A DNA stretch of 64,000 bases. Origin: Pseudomonas sp. GOM6. GTDB taxonomy: Bacteria > Pseudomonadota > Gammaproteobacteria > Pseudomonadales > Pseudomonadaceae. Below, piece after piece: positions 32,716 through 41,044 of this stretch. The number at the start of each line of letters is the position of its first letter. Positions within the stretch are counted from its first letter, which is position 1. A program made the position numbers and the translations under genes. The stretch is from NCBI RefSeq assembly GCF_029537485.1, contig NZ_JARPUS010000005.1, positions 186,001-250,000 of the forward strand, read 5' to 3'. The notes under the pieces were generated by a model that saw only the letters and a program-made list of their open reading frames with translations, was not told the DNA's origin and did not search any database.

Positions 32716-34311
32716 ATGATTCTAAGTAAGACTGATGGTTTTTCCGGGGTGCTACTTTCATTTATTTTATCATCAGGATTAATTATTTCGAGCAATGCAG
32801 AGGCTGCAACCTGCAGTTACCAGCAAGGCACCAATCGTTGGAGCATTGTATCCTGCGCTAATGGGTCGAGCTCGGAAACAGTGTTTCGTGATGGTGCGTT
32901 AATTACGATGATAGGGCAGTTAGGTAGCGGGGTTTCAAGGTCAGGTAGTAACTATATTCATAATGGCGACCTTATTACAAAAGGCGCTTATGTCAGTACA
33001 ACTACCTCAACTAATGATTTGGCCTGTGGGGTCGGCAAAGTCACAACGTCAATGCACTATCAGTTGTGTGTTGGGTCTACAAATACTCCGCCTGTGGTCG
33101 GTAATTTGGCGTTGAGTTTAAATGAGGACTCTAGTAGAACCATAACGCTAACTGCTTCTGATTCTGACCCTGGCGATACGCATTCTTTCGGCGTGGCATC
33201 TGGGCCATCTGTTGGTTCTGCTTCAGTAAGTGGGAACAAACTCACCTATACACCGCCGGCGAACTGGAATGGCGTAACATCGCTTACGTATGCTGCGATT
33301 GACTCTGGTGGTGCTTGGTCGAACGTAGCAACAGTCAGCATTACTGTCGTTCCGGTCAATGACATTCCTTCTGTTTCTAATCGAACAATGTCGCTAGCTG
33401 AAGACAACTCTTCTTCGATAACACTCACAGTGACCGACGTTGACTTGAGCTATGAGGGAGACAGCCACACCTTCAGCGTAGTATCCGCCCCGGTTAATGG
33501 ATCGGCGGTAATTTCGGGCAAAGTCCTGACCTTCACTCCGAATGTAAACTGGTTTGGAACTACTACGCTTACATACCGAGCCGTGGATAGCAAAGGTGCG
33601 GCATCATCACCAGCGACAATTACGATCACGGTAACAGCGGTGAATGATGCGCCATCGGTGCCGGATCTTGTCTTGGATGTGAAACGAAACACCAGCGGAA
33701 GCCTTTCCCTTAGTGCCGAAGACGTTGACCCTACTGATACGCATACCTTCCAGATTGTCAGCGCCGGGGAGCACGGCACTGGTTCTATTTCAGGGAGTAC
33801 TTTCTCTTTTACCCCGACGTTTAATGTAAGCGGAACATCGGTGTTTACCTACAGGGCGAGAGACAGCGGTGGTCTTTATTCTCTTGCAGGGACCATAACT
33901 GTTGTCGTCGCTGAGCCTGTGGGGCCTGTTCTCTCCGTAGGCTCGATTACCGCGCCGGAGAATGGCAGTGGATCTGTTACGGCAGTGGTTACGGACGAAG
34001 ATCCTGGGGATACATACGTGATTAAAGTGCTTTCAGATGAAGGCTACGGAACCATCACGGTCAATGGGAACGTCATTACATTTGTTCCATTGCCGGGGTG
34101 GAGCGGTTCCACCTTTATTAAGGTCGCAGCCGTTGACTCTGCTGGCATGTACTCTAATTATGTGACGATCCCAGTAACTGTTACTGCGGTGCCTAAGCCC
34201 CCTGTTACAGCGCCTCCAACTGATACTGTGAGTCGCACACTTGGCCGGCCACTCTTCAATACAACTGAGAATACGCCTAAGTACTTCCGGACAAAGGTTG
34301 TTTCTCAATAG
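32716..34311 (+). CDS. Secreted tandem-95/cadherin-like repeat protein, 531 aa
   Basis: ATG at MILSKTDGFSGVLLSFILSS (SD TAGGAG) gives a signal peptide ending near SSNAEA. After a short Cys-containing N-terminal domain come about four or five beta repeats of 95 residues (EDSSRTITLTASDSDPGDTH, PANWNGVTSLTYAAIDSGG). LTVTDVDLSYEGDSHT is shared almost exactly with the protein at 16987. Base composition is visibly more AT-rich than neighbours. Probably surface or secreted; calcium-binding adhesion is a family-based guess. Confidence 0.75.
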   Translation: MILSKTDGFSGVLLSFILSSGLIISSNAEAATCSYQQGTNRWSIVSCANGSSSETVFRDGALITMIGQLGSGVSRSGSNYIHNGDLITKGAYVSTTTSTNDLACGVGKVTTSMHYQLCVGSTNTPPVVGNLALSLNEDSSRTITLTASDSDPGDTHSFGVASGPSVGSASVSGNKLTYTPPANWNGVTSLTYAAIDSGGAWSNVATVSITVVPVNDIPSVSNRTMSLAEDNSSSITLTVTDVDLSYEGDSHTFSVVSAPVNGSAVISGKVLTFTPNVNWFGTTTLTYRAVDSKGAASSPATITITVTAVNDAPSVPDLVLDVKRNTSGSLSLSAEDVDPTDTHTFQIVSAGEHGTGSISGSTFSFTPTFNVSGTSVFTYRARDSGGLYSLAGTITVVVAEPVGPVLSVGSITAPENGSGSVTAVVTDEDPGDTYVIKVLSDEGYGTITVNGNVITFVPLPGWSGSTFIKVAAVDSAGMYSNYVTIPVTVTAVPKPPVTAPPTDTVSRTLGRPLFNTTENTPKYFRTKVVSQ

Positions 34312-34353
34312 TTGGTTTGATATGTAGCAGACAACGGACTTGCGGAGTTTTTT

Positions 34354-34971
34354 ATGAGTCTCAAATTTAAGAGTTTATTCAGTGTTGCCGTACTGGCAGC
34401 TTCCTCGCTGTTTGCAGGTGAGTCCATGGCTGCTGATGTTTGCTATTACAATGCCAACACAAGCTCGGGTGGCAGTGCTGTATATCTGTATGGAAGTAGT
34501 TACACGTGGACTCTTAATAACCAGAAAATCTCAGGAAGCTCAGCCTCTCAGATTTCTTATGGCGGGAATACCTACTATCGTGGGGCTAAGCGGACAACCT
34601 TTTCTCTAGGCCGTGCCGGGGAGTTGAAGTCCTTCGAGATTTGTATGCTGGATCCAAACGTGGCTCCATCCGTCACGAACTACTCCATGACGATCAATGA
34701 AGACACTACAGGGACAAAGGCAGTGTCAGTTACTGATCCTGATGCGGGTGATACTCACACTTTGGCTGTGGTCTCGAAGTCCGGATACGGGACATCATCG
34801 TTTTCCGGGTCGACATTCACCTTCAAGCCGGACCTCAACTGGAACGGTTCCACTACAGTGACCTTCCGGGCGACGGATTCGAAAGGCGCAGTTTCTAACA
34901 TTGGAACAATGTCCATTACGGTGAATCCGGTAAACGATAAGCCTGTCGGAATCCAGTACGAGACCAAGTGA
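34354..34971 (+). CDS. Secreted protein with one tandem-95-like repeat, 205 aa
   Basis: Signal peptide LFSVAVLAASSLFAGESMAA. N-terminal Cys domain (DVCYYNANTSSGG), then a single repeat (VAPSVTNYSMTINEDTTG, PDLNWNGSTTVTFRATDSKG) ending NPVNDKP. It looks like a short paralogue of the preceding gene, 42 bases away and probably co-transcribed. Confidence 0.7.
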   Translation: MSLKFKSLFSVAVLAASSLFAGESMAADVCYYNANTSSGGSAVYLYGSSYTWTLNNQKISGSSASQISYGGNTYYRGAKRTTFSLGRAGELKSFEICMLDPNVAPSVTNYSMTINEDTTGTKAVSVTDPDAGDTHTLAVVSKSGYGTSSFSGSTFTFKPDLNWNGSTTVTFRATDSKGAVSNIGTMSITVNPVNDKPVGIQYETK

Positions 34972-35042
34972 TAGCCCCGTTTAATGATTGTTGCATGTCT
35001 CATTGATAGGTCTATATTGGAGTACCTAACCAAGGAGTCCCC

Positions 35043-35396
35043 ATGTCCCAGCTAGTCGAATACCGTGAAATTCAGAAAACCATTGCCCAGATGACTGCTC
35101 GCCTGGGCGAGATGGAAAATGATCCTACGCTGAAGAGCGAAATGGAGTTCGAAGATAAACTCAAAGCTCTGCTTGGCGAGTATGGAAAGACACTCAAGGA
35201 CGTGATCGGCTTGCTGGCGCCCGAGATGCTCCCAGCAGGTAAAGCGGCCACAGGTAAGCGTACCCGCCAGCTCAAGGTATACATCAACCCTCATACCCAA
35301 GAGCGTGTTGAGACCAAGGGTGGTAACCACGGCACGATCAAGAAGTGGAAGGCCGAGCATGGCGCTGCAGCTGTAGAGGGCTGGGTTCAGAAGTAA
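35043..35396 (+). CDS. MvaT-family H-NS-like xenogeneic silencer, 117 aa
   Basis: N-terminal oligomerisation helix (YREIQKTIAQMTARLGEM, EFEDKLKALLGEYGKTLKDV) and a C-terminal DNA-binding domain (RQLKVYINPHTQERVETKGG, then NHGTIKKWKAEHG and VEGWV) match MvaT/MvaU. Chromosomal MvaT proteins bind AT-rich DNA; the plasmid-borne Pmr of pCAR1 is the closest functional parallel. It lies directly downstream of AT-rich secreted-protein genes, its likely targets, and has its own terminator. Confidence 0.9.
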   Translation: MSQLVEYREIQKTIAQMTARLGEMENDPTLKSEMEFEDKLKALLGEYGKTLKDVIGLLAPEMLPAGKAATGKRTRQLKVYINPHTQERVETKGGNHGTIKKWKAEHGAAAVEGWVQK

Positions 35397-35414
35397 CCGC
35401 CACTCGTTGACCTT

Positions 35415-35440
35415 AAAGGCCAGGTTCTCCTGGCCTTTTT
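35415..35440 (+). terminator. Rho-independent terminator of the mvaT-like gene
   Basis: AAAGGCCAGG, TTCT, CCTGGCCTTTTT. Confidence 0.9.
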
Positions 35441-35506
35441 CTTTAAGTGGCGCTGCACCCTCAATACGCCCTAATTGGCACTGACACACCTTCTCTCAGT
35501 GCAACC

Positions 35507-35782
35507 ATGGGGCTGTCTATTGCAGCCTCTATGGTCCCCGTCATGCTCACCTTTGTGACCGACATCTGCTCCCAATCGGAGCCAGACATTTTGCAACCAG
35601 TCCAATTCGAGGACCTCGTCATTACCAACCATGATGGTGAGGAGATCGCTCGTCGACGCCCGCCTGCCGGTGGTTGGTCTCATGGCCTTCTCACAGATCT
35701 GGCCGAGGAACTCGCTTCGCTTACACGTGACGGTGCAGAAGCGGCCATTGGAGGCGTTTGGGTAGGCAGCACTGAGGTTTAG
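35507..35782 (+). CDS. Hypothetical protein, about 91 aa
   Basis: The part from about 35590 on looks coding (VQFEDLVITNHDGEEIARRR, LTDLAEELASLTRDGAEAAI). The start is unclear: ATGs at 35507 and 35531 lack good SDs, and a GTG at 35447 is also possible. An antisense frame overlaps but has no support. Function unknown. Confidence 0.45.
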   Translation: MGLSIAASMVPVMLTFVTDICSQSEPDILQPVQFEDLVITNHDGEEIARRRPPAGGWSHGLLTDLAEELASLTRDGAEAAIGGVWVGSTEV

Positions 35783-35865
35783 AAACCTCGAAATCCCCCG
35801 GTTGCATATCCCATTTCTCATGCGAGGTTGGGTCAGGAAGTATTTCCTAGACCAGGAACATTCGC

Positions 35866-36642
35866 ATGACAAAACCCGTATTGAGCCTTGATGACCTCAA
35901 GGCAAGGATCCTTCCCGAGCTATTTGCTAACCCATCCAGGCTGGGTGAGTACGGCGCATCCGAAGATTCGAAGCTAGCGATCGACGAGCTGTCCAAGCTC
36001 ATGGAGACCGGCGCTGCGTCGGCATTGGCCGACAAGGTTGCCGAAATCCTCGCGAAGATGACGGATGCCTCTCCCGAGCATATTTCGAAGCCCCCCAGCT
36101 TCATGGCCAGGATGTTCGGTACCGACGTGGAGCGGACGGTGAAATACCGCTTTGCTCGGCACCGACTCGAAGAGCTGATCGCTGACGCCGAGGGGATGGC
36201 TCAGGGTGTGCAAGACACCCTGCACTCCATCGATCGCTTGATTGGTGTGCACTCCCAGGACACTGAGCGCCTGAGGACGCTCATTCAGGCTGGCCGAGAG
36301 TTCCTGCTTGAGAACCCGTCCGTTGGGGCTGTTCCTGAAGGGGCAATGGAGTTTGACCGCCCGCGTGAGCGCCTAGCCCGCAAGTTGGCCAACTTGGGCA
36401 CGTTGCTCGCCTCCCATGAGCTCAGCATTAACCAGATGAAGCTCACCAAGGCCCAGGCCCTGGACCTGCTCGACCGCTTCAACGAAACGGTTTCTGTGCT
36501 CGTCCCGGTGTGGCGCCAGCACTCCCTCACTCTCATCACCACCAAGCACATCAGCCCTGCGCTCGTGGCAGAAGCAAGCCAAGCGCACCAAGCCTTGATG
36601 AAGAGCCTTTCCGCCAGCCTCGACGGTATCTCGAAGCACTAA
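35866..36642 (+). CDS. klaA-like: KlaA-like protein (tellurite/kil operon), 258 aa
   Basis: First gene of a three-gene operon whose sizes (258, 368, 344) parallel klaA-klaB-klaC (kilA-telA-telB) of IncP plasmid RK2. Residues reading FDRPRERLARKLANLGTLLA and NETVSVLVPVWRQHSLTLIT resemble the repeat region shared by TelA proteins. Helical, soluble. In RK2 the operon confers tellurite resistance when altered and is toxic if unregulated. Confidence 0.65.
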   Translation: MTKPVLSLDDLKARILPELFANPSRLGEYGASEDSKLAIDELSKLMETGAASALADKVAEILAKMTDASPEHISKPPSFMARMFGTDVERTVKYRFARHRLEELIADAEGMAQGVQDTLHSIDRLIGVHSQDTERLRTLIQAGREFLLENPSVGAVPEGAMEFDRPRERLARKLANLGTLLASHELSINQMKLTKAQALDLLDRFNETVSVLVPVWRQHSLTLITTKHISPALVAEASQAHQALMKSLSASLDGISKH

Positions 36643-36664
36643 ATCCAGTAAGGGGAAAACTTAG

Positions 36665-37771
36665 ATGACTACTCAAACAGCCACGATGCTGGTCCCTAAC
36701 CTCGGCACCCTCGACCTGGGGAACCTGGGGCTTCAAGAGTCAGACATTGCCGAGATCAACCAGGTAGCAGTTCGAATCCAAGCGGATAACCCACTTTCTG
36801 TGGCAGAGTTCGGACGGGACATTGCAGAGCATACCGCCAGCTATGCTGATGACCTGCTCGATCAAGTGCGCAATCGAGACCTCGATGTCGCCGGCGAGAA
36901 GCTCACAGAAGTTGTTTCGGTGGCGCGTGCACTCAACATCGGCCCGCTCTCCGACCGCCGTTCGCGCATCCCCATCATCGGCCCGCTGATCGACAAGGTA
37001 CGTCTCAAAGGGACTGATCTGATGGGTGAGTTCAATACCACCCGTGAGCAGATTGAAACCCTCGTTGCAGAAGTGGGGCTGACCCAGAGCTCTCTTTCCC
37101 AGCGTAATGCCGGCCTGGAAGAGATGTACCTGAATGTTCGCGAAGAGCACCGCATGCTCGGCATCCATATCGCGGCGGGAAAGATACGCTTGGCTGAGAT
37201 GAAGCAGTCTGCAGATGTCATGCGAAGCAACCTGGCCAACAACCCGGCCAGGGTCCAGGAACTGTCCGACATGGACAGCTTGATCTCCAACCTCGATAAG
37301 CGCATTGGCGATCTGACAGCCCTGCAGCAGTCTGCCATGCAGAGTCTCCCGACCATCCGCATGATCCAGGCGAACAACACTCTACTGGTCGACAAGTTTC
37401 ACACCATTACCGAGCTCACTGTGCCGGCGTGGAAGCGCCAGTTCATGCTCTCGCTGACCCTCCGAGAGCAACGCAATGCGGTCGAGCTGGCCACAAAGAT
37501 CGACGATACGACCAATGACCTGTTGAAGAGAAACGCTGAGCTCCTGCACCGGAACTCTGTCGAGACAGCACGGGCCAACCAGCGTCTGGTCATCGACGTT
37601 GAAACTCTGAAGCAGGTTCAAGAAACGCTGATCAAGACGGTTGAAGAGGTAATCCGCATCCAGCGTGACGGTGTTGAGAAGCGCCAAAATGCCGAGAAAG
37701 AAATCCAAGGCATGCGGGTCGATATGCAGAAGCGCCTTGCTCGCTCCGATGAGCGGAAGGAGCTGCACTGA
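36665..37771 (+). CDS. telA: TelA/KlaB toxic anion resistance protein, 368 aa
   Basis: Typical TelA family chain of nearly all helices: an N-terminal region, IPIIGPLIDKVRLKGTDLMG, MYLNVREEHRMLGIHIAAG, HTITELTVPAWKRQFMLSL, and a coiled-coil C-terminus (LKQVQETLIKTVEEVIRIQR). Family members affect tellurite and other toxic-anion resistance by an unknown route. Overlaps the klaC-like gene by one base (ATG shares the TGA). Confidence 0.85.
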   Translation: MTTQTATMLVPNLGTLDLGNLGLQESDIAEINQVAVRIQADNPLSVAEFGRDIAEHTASYADDLLDQVRNRDLDVAGEKLTEVVSVARALNIGPLSDRRSRIPIIGPLIDKVRLKGTDLMGEFNTTREQIETLVAEVGLTQSSLSQRNAGLEEMYLNVREEHRMLGIHIAAGKIRLAEMKQSADVMRSNLANNPARVQELSDMDSLISNLDKRIGDLTALQQSAMQSLPTIRMIQANNTLLVDKFHTITELTVPAWKRQFMLSLTLREQRNAVELATKIDDTTNDLLKRNAELLHRNSVETARANQRLVIDVETLKQVQETLIKTVEEVIRIQRDGVEKRQNAEKEIQGMRVDMQKRLARSDERKELH

Positions 37772-38805
37772 TGGCTGATCGTCCGTTTCGCCAACTTTTC
37801 AAAGAGCTCTTCACCGGTGGTTGGCCAGAGGGGAAAGATACTTCTGAGCAACCGCGGGCCAGTCCGCATACTGCCGAGTTCGCGGAGCCATTGCAGCAGC
37901 TGGCTTCCCGCGTAGCCAGGCTTCGTGCTGTTTCTGCGCGTTCGATGTCGATCGGCCTTTCTCTGGCAGTAATGGGAATTCTGGCCATTTTCCTATCGTG
38001 GGTCTTTGGGCCAGCGGCTGACCTGGAATCGGTCGAAGTACCTTCGGCGGTGATGGCACTCTTTGACCCGCCGGCTGAGATCAGTGCTGGGCGGGGAGGC
38101 AGCACCCCTGGCCATGGTTTTGCTGCCCTGGCGGACACTCTGGATGTGACAGCCATTCTCGATTCGACTTTGTTCAGGGTTGTTTCTGGAATGGCCATGC
38201 TCGTAGGCATAGCTTCGGCGATCATTCGCCAGAGTTTTGTCCCATTCATCGGGGCCGTGTTTATAGGAGCATTTCCTACAGTTGCGAGCGCCATGTTCGA
38301 GACTATCGCCGTCGGCGGGGAGGCGGCTGCAGGCCGACTCGTTGAGCAGGCAGTTCCAAGGTCCAATCCTTTGGATGATGCGTTACGGGAAGGCTCATTC
38401 GCTCAAGTGAGGGAGGTCATCAGCAGTTCTGCGTCCATCTCTGACCCCGACAAGGTCTTCATCCTGGCGCAAACTGCTCTGAAGTTCCGGGCGAAGGAGG
38501 GGGAGGTCATTCGCCAGGGGGCGGCGGCTATTCGCGAGGGGCGTGTGACCATCAACGTTCCCGCACAAACTGCCTATGCACTGGAGCACGCGGCAGATGG
38601 AAAGGCCCTTTCTTCGACGGCTACCCAGTACGAGAAGCAGGCTTTAAGTAAGGCTGCAGGCTGGAAGGCTGGCGGATTGACCATGCTGGGTATCGGGAGT
38701 GCTTCGCTACTGCTGATGCTGTTCTGTCAGATAGTCGCGGCCCGGATGCACAACTTGCTTCAACGGGTTCGGGGCATGCTCCAGGTGCTCGACCAGAGCT
38801 TCTAG
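37771..38805 (+). CDS. klaC-like: KlaC/TelB-like membrane protein, 344 aa
   Basis: Third gene of the operon. Membrane segments near residues 60-80 (SIGLSLAVMGILAIFLSWVF), 130-165 (FRVVSGMAMLVGIASAI, FIGAVFIGAFPTVASAMFE) and the C-terminus (LTMLGIGSASLLLMLFCQIV); a soluble region between. Fits the membrane component TelB/KlaC by position and length. Start overlaps the telA stop (TGATG). Confidence 0.65.
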   Translation: MADRPFRQLFKELFTGGWPEGKDTSEQPRASPHTAEFAEPLQQLASRVARLRAVSARSMSIGLSLAVMGILAIFLSWVFGPAADLESVEVPSAVMALFDPPAEISAGRGGSTPGHGFAALADTLDVTAILDSTLFRVVSGMAMLVGIASAIIRQSFVPFIGAVFIGAFPTVASAMFETIAVGGEAAAGRLVEQAVPRSNPLDDALREGSFAQVREVISSSASISDPDKVFILAQTALKFRAKEGEVIRQGAAAIREGRVTINVPAQTAYALEHAADGKALSSTATQYEKQALSKAAGWKAGGLTMLGIGSASLLLMLFCQIVAARMHNLLQRVRGMLQVLDQSF

Positions 38806-38817
38806 GTTGCCAAAATG

Positions 38818-38845
38818 AAAATGCCCGCAGATGCGGGCATTTTTT
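38818..38845 (+). terminator. Rho-independent terminator of the kla-like operon
   Basis: AATGCCCGC, AGAT, GCGGGCATTTTTT. Confidence 0.9.
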
Positions 38846-38854
38846 GTCTGTGCG

Positions 38855-39229
38855 CTATGCGGTGGCAGGTGCCGGCCCCTTGAGGCGCATGAAGATACTC
38901 CACGGAAGCATGAGCAGGCCGAGGATGCAGATGGCAGGAATGACCAGGAGGTTGTAGAGCTCACCGACCTGAACGATCGCGTTGAGTGCTTGTGTCGCGA
39001 GCCACAGCGCGGTGTGAACGATGGCCATGGCCAGGAGAGCCTTTTGATAGACCTCCCGGCCAGCGATCAGGTCATTGGCAGCCAGTATCACCAACGGGGC
39101 GGCAAGGAAAATCAGCATGTACAGGTAGCCGGCCATGTTGACCTCATCCTGCTGCAGGATTGCGTAGGTGGCCAGGCCGGCAGGGGCGAGGTAGCAGCCT
39201 ACATAGGTGGCAAGTGTGCGTGCTTTCAT
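38855..39229 (-). CDS. Four-helix membrane protein, 124 aa
   Basis: Start MKARTLATYVGCYLAPAGLA with TGAGGGTCCT upstream. Hydrophobic segments at about 5-22, 33-52, 62-82 and 92-112 (GYLYMLIFLAAPLVILA, YNLLVIPAICILGLLMLP). Inner-membrane protein of unknown role, convergent with the kla-like operon. Confidence 0.65.
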   Translation of the reverse strand: MKARTLATYVGCYLAPAGLATYAILQQDEVNMAGYLYMLIFLAAPLVILAANDLIAGREVYQKALLAMAIVHTALWLATQALNAIVQVGELYNLLVIPAICILGLLMLPWSIFMRLKGPAPATA

Positions 39230-39384
39230 AGGACCCTCAGGAGATAGTTTCAGGCTTCTATTGTTCACGCTAAATGCACGGTGCTATCTGCAATTAGACC
39301 CCGGTTGTGGGGCCGAACCTGATTGACGGTGTAGGCCGGTGTTCATACCATAGGGGTTCTGCTGGTGCCTTTGTTGGTGCCATC

Positions 39385-39560
39385 CCTAGCTGTCCTACAG
39401 CACTCTTACGACCCGCCAGTATCCCTGGCTGCGTCTTCTGATCCCTCCCTGGGGTCTACTCAGCTTTAATACCAATCGCTCCCGCATTCGCGGAGGCATA
39501 ACCCGTGCGGGCACTTTCCCCCGTCCGGGTGGAGGTGCCTGCTTCACCTGGAGGCACCAA
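39385..39560 (+). promoter_or_regulatory. Recurrent three-hairpin leader RNA (copy E, long form)
   Basis: GCTGT/ACAGC hairpin (39389-39401), CACTCTTACGACCC linker, GCCAG/CTGGC hairpin (39415-39429). A longer G/C-rich middle part contains ACCCG...CGGGT. The last pairing GTGCCT (39535-39540)/AGGCAC (39552-39557) covers the SD GGAGG of the gene at 39561. Confidence 0.5.
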
Positions 39561-40064
39561 ATGTCACTTAAGTCGATCAGTTCTTTCGCACAGTCCCTGA
39601 GCAATCCACTTGCTCGACGCTCTGCGCGGATTGACGTTGTCCGGATTGTTGAGCTTCCCCACGAGGATTCCGGGCTCCAACACAGCATCATCCGTATGCA
39701 CAACCTGCATATCGACTCCAAGCGGAAAGACAGAAGTCGCTTCTTCCGCCGCGAGCCGCTTGTAGTCATGAATCCCGGCAACGGTGAGAAAGTCATCCGC
39801 TATGCCATGGGCAATCCGGGTGGTCTTTCGATCAAGAAGCACGAGGTCTCTCTCGATTACGACGCTATCGCAACCCTGGGTGTGCGATTCAATCGGGACG
39901 TTGAGCTCGTGGTAAGAAGGGCCAGTACGCTGGAGATCATGTCGTGGTTCTTTAACTACCCCGATCTTGGCATACGCTGGTCGATGCGCCTTGGCCTACT
40001 CGGCGGGGCGCTGGGGGTGATCGGCCTGATCATTGGTCTGCTACCGTTCATGTTGCCCCGATAA
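39561..40064 (+). CDS. Hypothetical membrane-anchored protein, 167 aa
   Basis: Soluble N-terminal part (IDVVRIVELPHEDSGLQHSI, VMNPGNGEKVIRYAMGNPGG) and one C-terminal hydrophobic segment (LGLLGGALGVIGLIIGLLPF), so probably a tail-anchored inner-membrane protein. Translation is expected to be controlled by the leader. Own terminator follows. Function unknown. Confidence 0.65.
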   Translation: MSLKSISSFAQSLSNPLARRSARIDVVRIVELPHEDSGLQHSIIRMHNLHIDSKRKDRSRFFRREPLVVMNPGNGEKVIRYAMGNPGGLSIKKHEVSLDYDAIATLGVRFNRDVELVVRRASTLEIMSWFFNYPDLGIRWSMRLGLLGGALGVIGLIIGLLPFMLPR

Positions 40065-40067
40065 GTC

Positions 40068-40099
40068 AAAGCCCGGTCTCGAAAGAGCCGGGCTTTTCT
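40068..40099 (+). terminator. Rho-independent terminator
   Basis: AAAGCCCGG, loop TCTCGAAAGAG, CCGGGCTTTTC. Confidence 0.85.
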
Positions 40100-40126
40100 T
40101 TTGAGCGAGACGCCGACGCTTCAGGT

Positions 40127-40540
40127 TCATTCGTCGAGACGTGCGGTTATCTTGTACCGGATGTCATGGCGCCCATTCGCATCCCTGATTCTTCGCCGCA
40201 TCTCAGAGACTGCTTTGCTGTTGCTTTCGGCATACAGGTGCTCGGACCACGCGCCGTGCGTGTGTTGGGAGCTGTAGGTCACTATTTCAGGTACAACGCT
40301 GACCAGATATCGACGACTGAGCTGTTCAACTGTCTTGCGGGGCTTTGGGTTGGAAATCACCTTGGGTGGGGTGGCCCCTGATGCAGGTACAACGCCCAGG
40401 GCACGCTCAACCTCGGCGAGGGTTCCTTCGAATGGGGGATTACCTTGTCCGCTTAGGTAGGCGTAGTAGACGTGCACTGCCTCGCGCATGAGGATCCCGA
40501 TGCGGGGGTCAGTGGGGTAGGGTTGGATTAGCTCTGTCAT
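40127..40540 (-). CDS. Hypothetical protein, 137 aa
   Basis: Start MTELIQPYPTDPRIGILMRE with AAGGTCG upstream. Helical N-terminus (EAVHVYYAYLSGQGNPPFEG), basic C-terminus (EMRRRIRDANGRHDIRYKIT) that could touch nucleic acid. Divergent from 40722. Function unknown. Confidence 0.6.
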   Translation of the reverse strand: MTELIQPYPTDPRIGILMREAVHVYYAYLSGQGNPPFEGTLAEVERALGVVPASGATPPKVISNPKPRKTVEQLSRRYLVSVVPEIVTYSSQHTHGAWSEHLYAESNSKAVSEMRRRIRDANGRHDIRYKITARLDE

Positions 40541-40721
40541 CGACCTTGCGCCGCTCTGCTTCGTGGTAATCAGTAGCTTCTCCCAGGCCTGGGGATATGC
40601 AATGCACAGTTTGGGTTGCATGTCGGTTCATGAGTGCTCAAATTCACCCGCAACCGCCCGGCGCTTTGCTGGACCCCTTCCTGCATTAGAGCGCCCGGTA
40701 CTGACAGCAAAGAGAGGCATC

Positions 40722-40961
40722 ATGAGCAACAAGGTAACCACGCAGGTATTCGAGCTCCCAGAGAACGACCAAGACCGGGCTAAATTCCTGGACGGCATCA
40801 AGCAGTTGGCTGAGGAATGCAAGGCGACCTGGATAGCTGGGTCGGTTCATGACGAAATTGCTTACGCAGACTTGCTCGCCGAAGAGCTGACAAAGGAAGT
40901 CGGCGAGTTGGCGGTCGAGGACCTGCGTCAGAAGTTCGAGAAGGGCCTTATTGAGGCCTGA
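40722..40961 (+). CDS. Hypothetical protein, 79 aa
   Basis: Start MSNKVTTQVFELPENDQDRA with AGAGAGGC upstream. Acidic helical (AYADLLAEELTKEVGELAVE). Followed by the 415-residue gene 84 bases on. Function unknown. Confidence 0.6.
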   Translation: MSNKVTTQVFELPENDQDRAKFLDGIKQLAEECKATWIAGSVHDEIAYADLLAEELTKEVGELAVEDLRQKFEKGLIEA

Positions 40962-41044
40962 CCCTTTTACGGCCCTAACTGACCATTTGTGATTTGTTTC
41001 TGGGCTCACTATTGGTCCCTAGCTATCAAGCGTAGGGGGCCTTT

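Noticed and set aside
37632..38366. 244-codon minus-strand frame
   Set aside because: Opposite the TelA/KlaC-like genes; no SD.
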